DNA of 39,143 nt from Myxococcota bacterium (GTDB lineage: Bacteria; Myxococcota_A; UBA9160; UBA6930), in assembly GCA_028285625.1 (NCBI GenBank), contig JANQOX010000011.1, forward strand, positions 1 to 39,143, given 5' to 3'. The position numbers and the translations under genes are program-made. The notes beneath the pieces are model-generated. The model was not told the DNA's origin. It did no database searches and saw nothing but the letters and a program-made list of their open reading frames with translations. Position 1 is the first letter of the stretch; every line of letters begins with the position of its first letter. This document shows, piece after piece, positions 34,899 to 39,143 of the stretch.

Positions 34899-36040
34899 CC
34901 GAGATCCACGGCACCTGCGACGAGCGCTTCGCGGCCGTGCAAGAGGCCTTCGCCAAGAACTTCGACGGCGGGCTCGAGCGGGGCGCCTGCTTCGCGGCCC
35001 ATCTGGATGGCGAGCCCATCGTCGACCTCTGGGCGGGTACGCGCGACGCCGCGGGCGAGCAGCCGTGGGAACGCGACACCATCGTGAACGTCTACTCGAC
35101 GACCAAGGCGATGGCCGCAATCACGACGCTTCGCCTGGTGGACCGCGGCGAGCTCGACCTCGACGCGCCGGTCTCCTCGGTGTGGCCCGAGTTCGCCGCC
35201 AATGGCAAGGAATCGGTTCTCGTTCGCCACCTGCTCTCGCATACGTCGGGGCTCTCGGGCTGGCAGGAGCCCGTCGCCATCGAAGACCTCTACGACTGGG
35301 ACCGCACCTGCGGGCTGCTCGCGGCCCAGGCGCCCTGGTGGGAGCCCGGTACCGAGAGCGGCTACCACGCCATCACCCAGGGCTTCCTGCTGGGCGAGGT
35401 CGTGCGCCGCGTGACCGGCCGCACCCTGGGTACGGTGTTTCGCGAAGAGATCGCCGAGCCGCTCGGGGTCGACTTCCACATCGGGTTGGACGAGCAGCAC
35501 GAGCCGCGGCTCGGCGAGCTGGTGCCGCCCGAACAATCCTTGGCCTCGGGCGTCCTCGACGAGGGTTCGGTGGCCGGGCGTACCCTCGGCAACCCGGTGA
35601 TGCGAGGCGACATCGCCAACACGCGCGGGTGGCGCGCGGCCGAGATCCCCGCAGCCAACGGTCAGGGCAACGCGCGCGCCGTCGCCACGGTCGCGGGTAC
35701 GCTCGCCTGTGGTGGCACCCGCGACGGCGTCGAGGTGCTTTCGGAACGAACGCTCGACCTCATCCTCGAAGAGCAGTGCCATCGGCAGGATCTCGTGCTC
35801 GGGGTCCCGATCCGCTGGGGCCTGGGCTTCGGCCTGCGCTCGGACGTGATCCCGCTGGCGCCGAGCGAGCGCATGTTCTTCTGGGGTGGATGGGGCGGCT
35901 CGCTGGTGGTGGTCGACCGCGACGAGCGGCTGGGCTTCTCCTACGTGATGAACAAGATGGGCGAGGGCACGCTGGGCGACACGCGGGGCATCGGCCTTGC
36001 CATGGCGCTCTACGGCGCGCTGGCCGAGGCGCGCGGTTGA
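34895..36040 (+). CDS. Family VIII esterase / beta-lactamase-fold serine hydrolase
   Basis: A 381-aa class C beta-lactamase-like hydrolase of the EstB type. The nucleophile motif is S68-T-T-K71 and the tyrosine Y157 is in ESGYHAIT. A GWGG motif follows near 333, where esterases have W-GG in place of KTG. It probably cleaves short-chain esters; beta-lactam hydrolysis is less likely. No signal peptide is visible. It is coupled to the TerB-like gene in front and to a small secreted protein behind (TTGA overlap). Confidence 0.9.
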   Translation: MTEIHGTCDERFAAVQEAFAKNFDGGLERGACFAAHLDGEPIVDLWAGTRDAAGEQPWERDTIVNVYSTTKAMAAITTLRLVDRGELDLDAPVSSVWPEFAANGKESVLVRHLLSHTSGLSGWQEPVAIEDLYDWDRTCGLLAAQAPWWEPGTESGYHAITQGFLLGEVVRRVTGRTLGTVFREEIAEPLGVDFHIGLDEQHEPRLGELVPPEQSLASGVLDEGSVAGRTLGNPVMRGDIANTRGWRAAEIPAANGQGNARAVATVAGTLACGGTRDGVEVLSERTLDLILEEQCHRQDLVLGVPIRWGLGFGLRSDVIPLAPSERMFFWGGWGGSLVVVDRDERLGFSYVMNKMGEGTLGDTRGIGLAMALYGALAEARG

Positions 36041-36393
36041 AGCGCGCCCACGGCGCAGGCGGGACCGCGGCCACGGCCCTCGTGGCGCTGATCGCGCTCG
36101 CCTGTGCGGGGAGCACGCCCGCGGATGGCTCGAAGCTGGTGCCCAAGGACTACAAGGGCTGTGTGCAAGGCGGCGGGCGACTCGACCCGGCCACGCGCAC
36201 CTGCCACCTGCAGATCAGCGAACGGCGTGACCCGACCGCGTTCGCGTACTGCATGTCGAGCGGCGGCATCGACCAGGCGCGCGGCTCGGTCGCCGGGCTT
36301 CGCACCGCGGCAGGCGGCACGCGCGGCCGCGTGTGCACGCTCACCTACGACAAGGGCCCGTCTCGAGAGCGGCTCGACGCGTACGCCGAGTAG
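36037..36393 (+). CDS. Small Cys-rich secreted protein of unknown function
   Basis: A 118-aa protein from a TTG start that overlaps the esterase TGA. The N-terminus KRAHGAGGTAATALVALIALACAGS is a signal sequence with a weak lipobox. The mature part has four cysteines, which could form two disulphides (KGCVQ, TRTCHL, YCMSS, GRVCTL). No family recognised. Translational coupling suggests the product works at the envelope in the same context as the esterase. Confidence 0.65.
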   Translation: MKRAHGAGGTAATALVALIALACAGSTPADGSKLVPKDYKGCVQGGGRLDPATRTCHLQISERRDPTAFAYCMSSGGIDQARGSVAGLRTAAGGTRGRVCTLTYDKGPSRERLDAYAE

Positions 36394-36407
36394 CCCTTCT
36401 CGACCGC

Positions 36408-36453
36408 GGCTACGGCACGTCGTCGAGCAGGGGCTATAGCACCTCGTCGAGCA
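36408..36453. repeat. 24-bp imperfect tandem duplication at the end of the CcmI-like gene
   Basis: ggctacggcacgtcgtcgagca (36408-36429) and ggctatagcacctcgtcgagca (36432-36453) are 24 bp apart and differ at three of 22 bases. The second contains the stop of the minus-strand gene (cta, 36434-36436), and the first repeats the same stop. Confidence 0.7.
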
Positions 36454-37042
36454 CGATCTGGATGCCCGACTCGCCGGGCATGTGCCCCGACGAGCTTCCC
36501 TGGATGTCGCCCGGGCTTCGCGTCATGGCGTTGCCGTCGGCGTCGAGGCGCGCGGTGATCTCGAAGGGCCCGGCGAACGGAAAGCTCTCGATCATGCGGT
36601 CGCCCGGGCCGAGCTCGAAGTCCATCGGGAAGCTCGCGCCCGTGATCCGCTTGACCGCCGTCGGCGGCATGCCCTGCTGGGTACGCGCCGACAGGAACAG
36701 GATGGCTCCCGGCGGCGGGCGCAGACCCGACCCGAGGATGAGCGTGCCCGCGACCGGCGGTGCGTCGGAGCCGGGCGCCGCAGCGACCGCAGGCGGGGGA
36801 GCCGTCCCCCGTCCGCCGGGCGGGGCCGGCGGGGCGCCGGGAGGCGCAGGCATGCCACCGGGCGCCGCGGCCGCCTCTGCGCGCGCGGCGCGTTCGGCCC
36901 CCGGCGGGAAGATCCGCGACAGATCGGGCTGGGCCACCTCTTCTTCGGGGTCGTAGGGCTCGACGTTGCGATGGCAGCCCAGTCCAACGAGCGCTGCGGC
37001 GAGCAACAAGGCGATGGCGATCGGTGCGGTGCGTCGTGCCAT
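36434..37042 (-). CDS. Lipoprotein with CcmI/CycH C-terminal-like domain
   Basis: A 202-aa lipoprotein. Signal IALLLAAALVGLGC (C23) is followed by a Pro/Ala-rich linker (about 53-92). The C-terminal domain (about 95-202) reads VAGTLILGSGLRPPPGAILF, PTAVKRITGASFP and SGIQIVLDEVL. This closely resembles the C-terminal part of CcmI/CycH, which holds apocytochrome c during haem attachment. The TPR part of CcmI is absent. No other ccm gene is nearby. The ATG at 37042 is followed by ARRTAPIAIALLL; a 30-bp duplication includes a second ATG ten codons upstream. Confidence 0.78.
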   Translation of the reverse strand: MARRTAPIAIALLLAAALVGLGCHRNVEPYDPEEEVAQPDLSRIFPPGAERAARAEAAAAPGGMPAPPGAPPAPPGGRGTAPPPAVAAAPGSDAPPVAGTLILGSGLRPPPGAILFLSARTQQGMPPTAVKRITGASFPMDFELGPGDRMIESFPFAGPFEITARLDADGNAMTRSPGDIQGSSSGHMPGESGIQIVLDEVL

Positions 37043-37098
37043 CGATCGAGGGTAGCGCCGCGCGAGTTCCATCGGCGGAGGGTAGCGCCGCGCGCTAG
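37039..37098. repeat. 30-bp tandem duplication at the start of the CcmI-like gene
   Basis: Two units of 30 bp (37039-37068 and 37069-37098) share ccatcg, two variable bases, then gagggtagcgccgcgcg. Each carries a cat, so the minus strand has two in-frame ATG starts with the same upstream sequence. Confidence 0.75.
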
Positions 37099-37110
37099 AT
37101 TCGACCCCGG

Positions 37111-37191
37111 AGCCTAGGGGTGGCCGGCACGCGCGGGCCTGAGATGAAACCCTCGGAACCTGATCTCGTTCGAGCGAGCGTAGGGAAGGCT
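37111..37191 (+). promoter_or_regulatory. TPP riboswitch (THI element) of thiC
   Basis: P1 pairs agcct (37111-37115) with aggct (37187-37191). The conserved core is present: ctgaga (37139-37144), accc (37149-37152), gaacctgatct (37156-37166) and agggaa (37182-37187). This is the usual thiamine-pyrophosphate aptamer, here about 80 nt before the thiC start. The expression platform holds an 8-bp GCAA-tetraloop hairpin (37198-37217) without a T-tract. A cctc/gagg pair could also hide the Shine-Dalgarno (37250-37262), which favours translational control. Confidence 0.93.
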
Positions 37192-37271
37192 TCTTCGGGC
37201 GGGCCGCAAGGCCCGCCGGTGGGAGAAGGACCGCACCGGCGCTCGACGACCTCGCAAGGAGGAGCGCCAAC

Positions 37272-39035
<1,764 letters not shown>

Positions 39036-39143
39036 CCCCCGCGGGCAGCGAGGGAGCCGATGCTGCCGTCCAGCGGCGGGGCGGCGTCCGCGCGTAACCG
39101 CACCGGCGTCAGGAGCGTCCCAGAAATGGGTGGGGCCCCCGAG

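Noticed and set aside
32172..35120. Long open frame on the minus strand opposite the ClC gene
   Set aside because: Low-complexity His/Asp/Arg-rich translation without a domain; the plus strand encodes a complete ClC-CBS-TrkA_C protein, TerB and esterase.
39036..39143. Possible mobile-element end near cgtcccagaaatgggtgg
   Set aside because: It looks a little like an insertion-sequence terminus, but there is no transposase and no matching repeat in the window, so it is not called.

Overview
The window is a gene-dense, very GC-rich bacterial chromosome segment with strong G/C bias at third codon positions and frequent GTG and TTG starts. The gene content is housekeeping plus aerobic metabolism: proS, an RNase D, pepP, acs, sfsA, mutY, aroC, thiC, F420-type luciferase-like and PNPOx-like oxidoreductases, and several lipoproteins. 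This suggests a free-living Gram-negative of deltaproteobacterial grade (Myxococcota or Binatota type). That placement is an inference from gene style, not a phylogeny. I found no rRNA, tRNA, CRISPR array or prophage. The only mobile-element trace is the last 23 codons of an IS3-type transposase at the left edge.

Layout. 1-2.8 kb: the transposase tail, a minus-strand pair (CDP-alcohol phosphatidyltransferase and a HEAGH membrane protein), then a plus-strand monohaem cytochrome c lipoprotein, a small membrane protein and a GNAT. 2.8-9.4 kb: a minus-strand run of IclR regulator, class IV aminotransferase, proS, a 5'-3' exonuclease, a stand-alone PuuD-type membrane domain with its own terminator, and a YkgJ/GNAT overlapping pair. 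9.4-18.1 kb: a plus-strand run of RNase D, a propeller lipoprotein, pepP, acs, an endonuclease/exonuclease/phosphatase-fold enzyme and a YegD-like Hsp70. 18.1-19.7 kb: minus-strand PNPOx-like, GFA-family and histidine-phosphatase genes. 19.8-24.6 kb: plus-strand M23 peptidase, sfsA, mutY, Smr and aroC. 24.6-32.2 kb: short alternating groups (DUF4079-like/CinA-like; ferredoxin/F420-type oxidoreductase/CbiX; small membrane protein/GNAT; MFS; ThDP decarboxylase/NUDIX). 32.3-36.4 kb: a ClC-CBS-TrkA_C fusion transporter, a TerB-like protein, a family VIII esterase and a small Cys-rich secreted protein, the last three translationally coupled. 36.4-39.0 kb: a CcmI-C-like lipoprotein, then a clear TPP riboswitch in front of thiC.

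Regulation visible in the DNA: two operator-like AT-rich sites 20 bp apart in the IclR/RNase D divergent gap; a perfect 18-bp palindrome upstream of the GFA-family gene; the TPP riboswitch; and one convincing intrinsic terminator (4046-4075). Start/stop overlaps of the ATGA, GTGA or TTGA type are common. Short imperfect tandem duplications of 24-30 bp sit at several gene ends or starts, and convergent genes twice share a palindromic stop (TTAG, CTAG).

I see no clear new multi-gene defence or biosynthetic system. The best leads are the tandem operator, the lone PuuD membrane domain, the ClC fusion lacking the usual internal proton glutamate, the CTG-start CbiX, and the recurrent terminus-associated micro-duplications.
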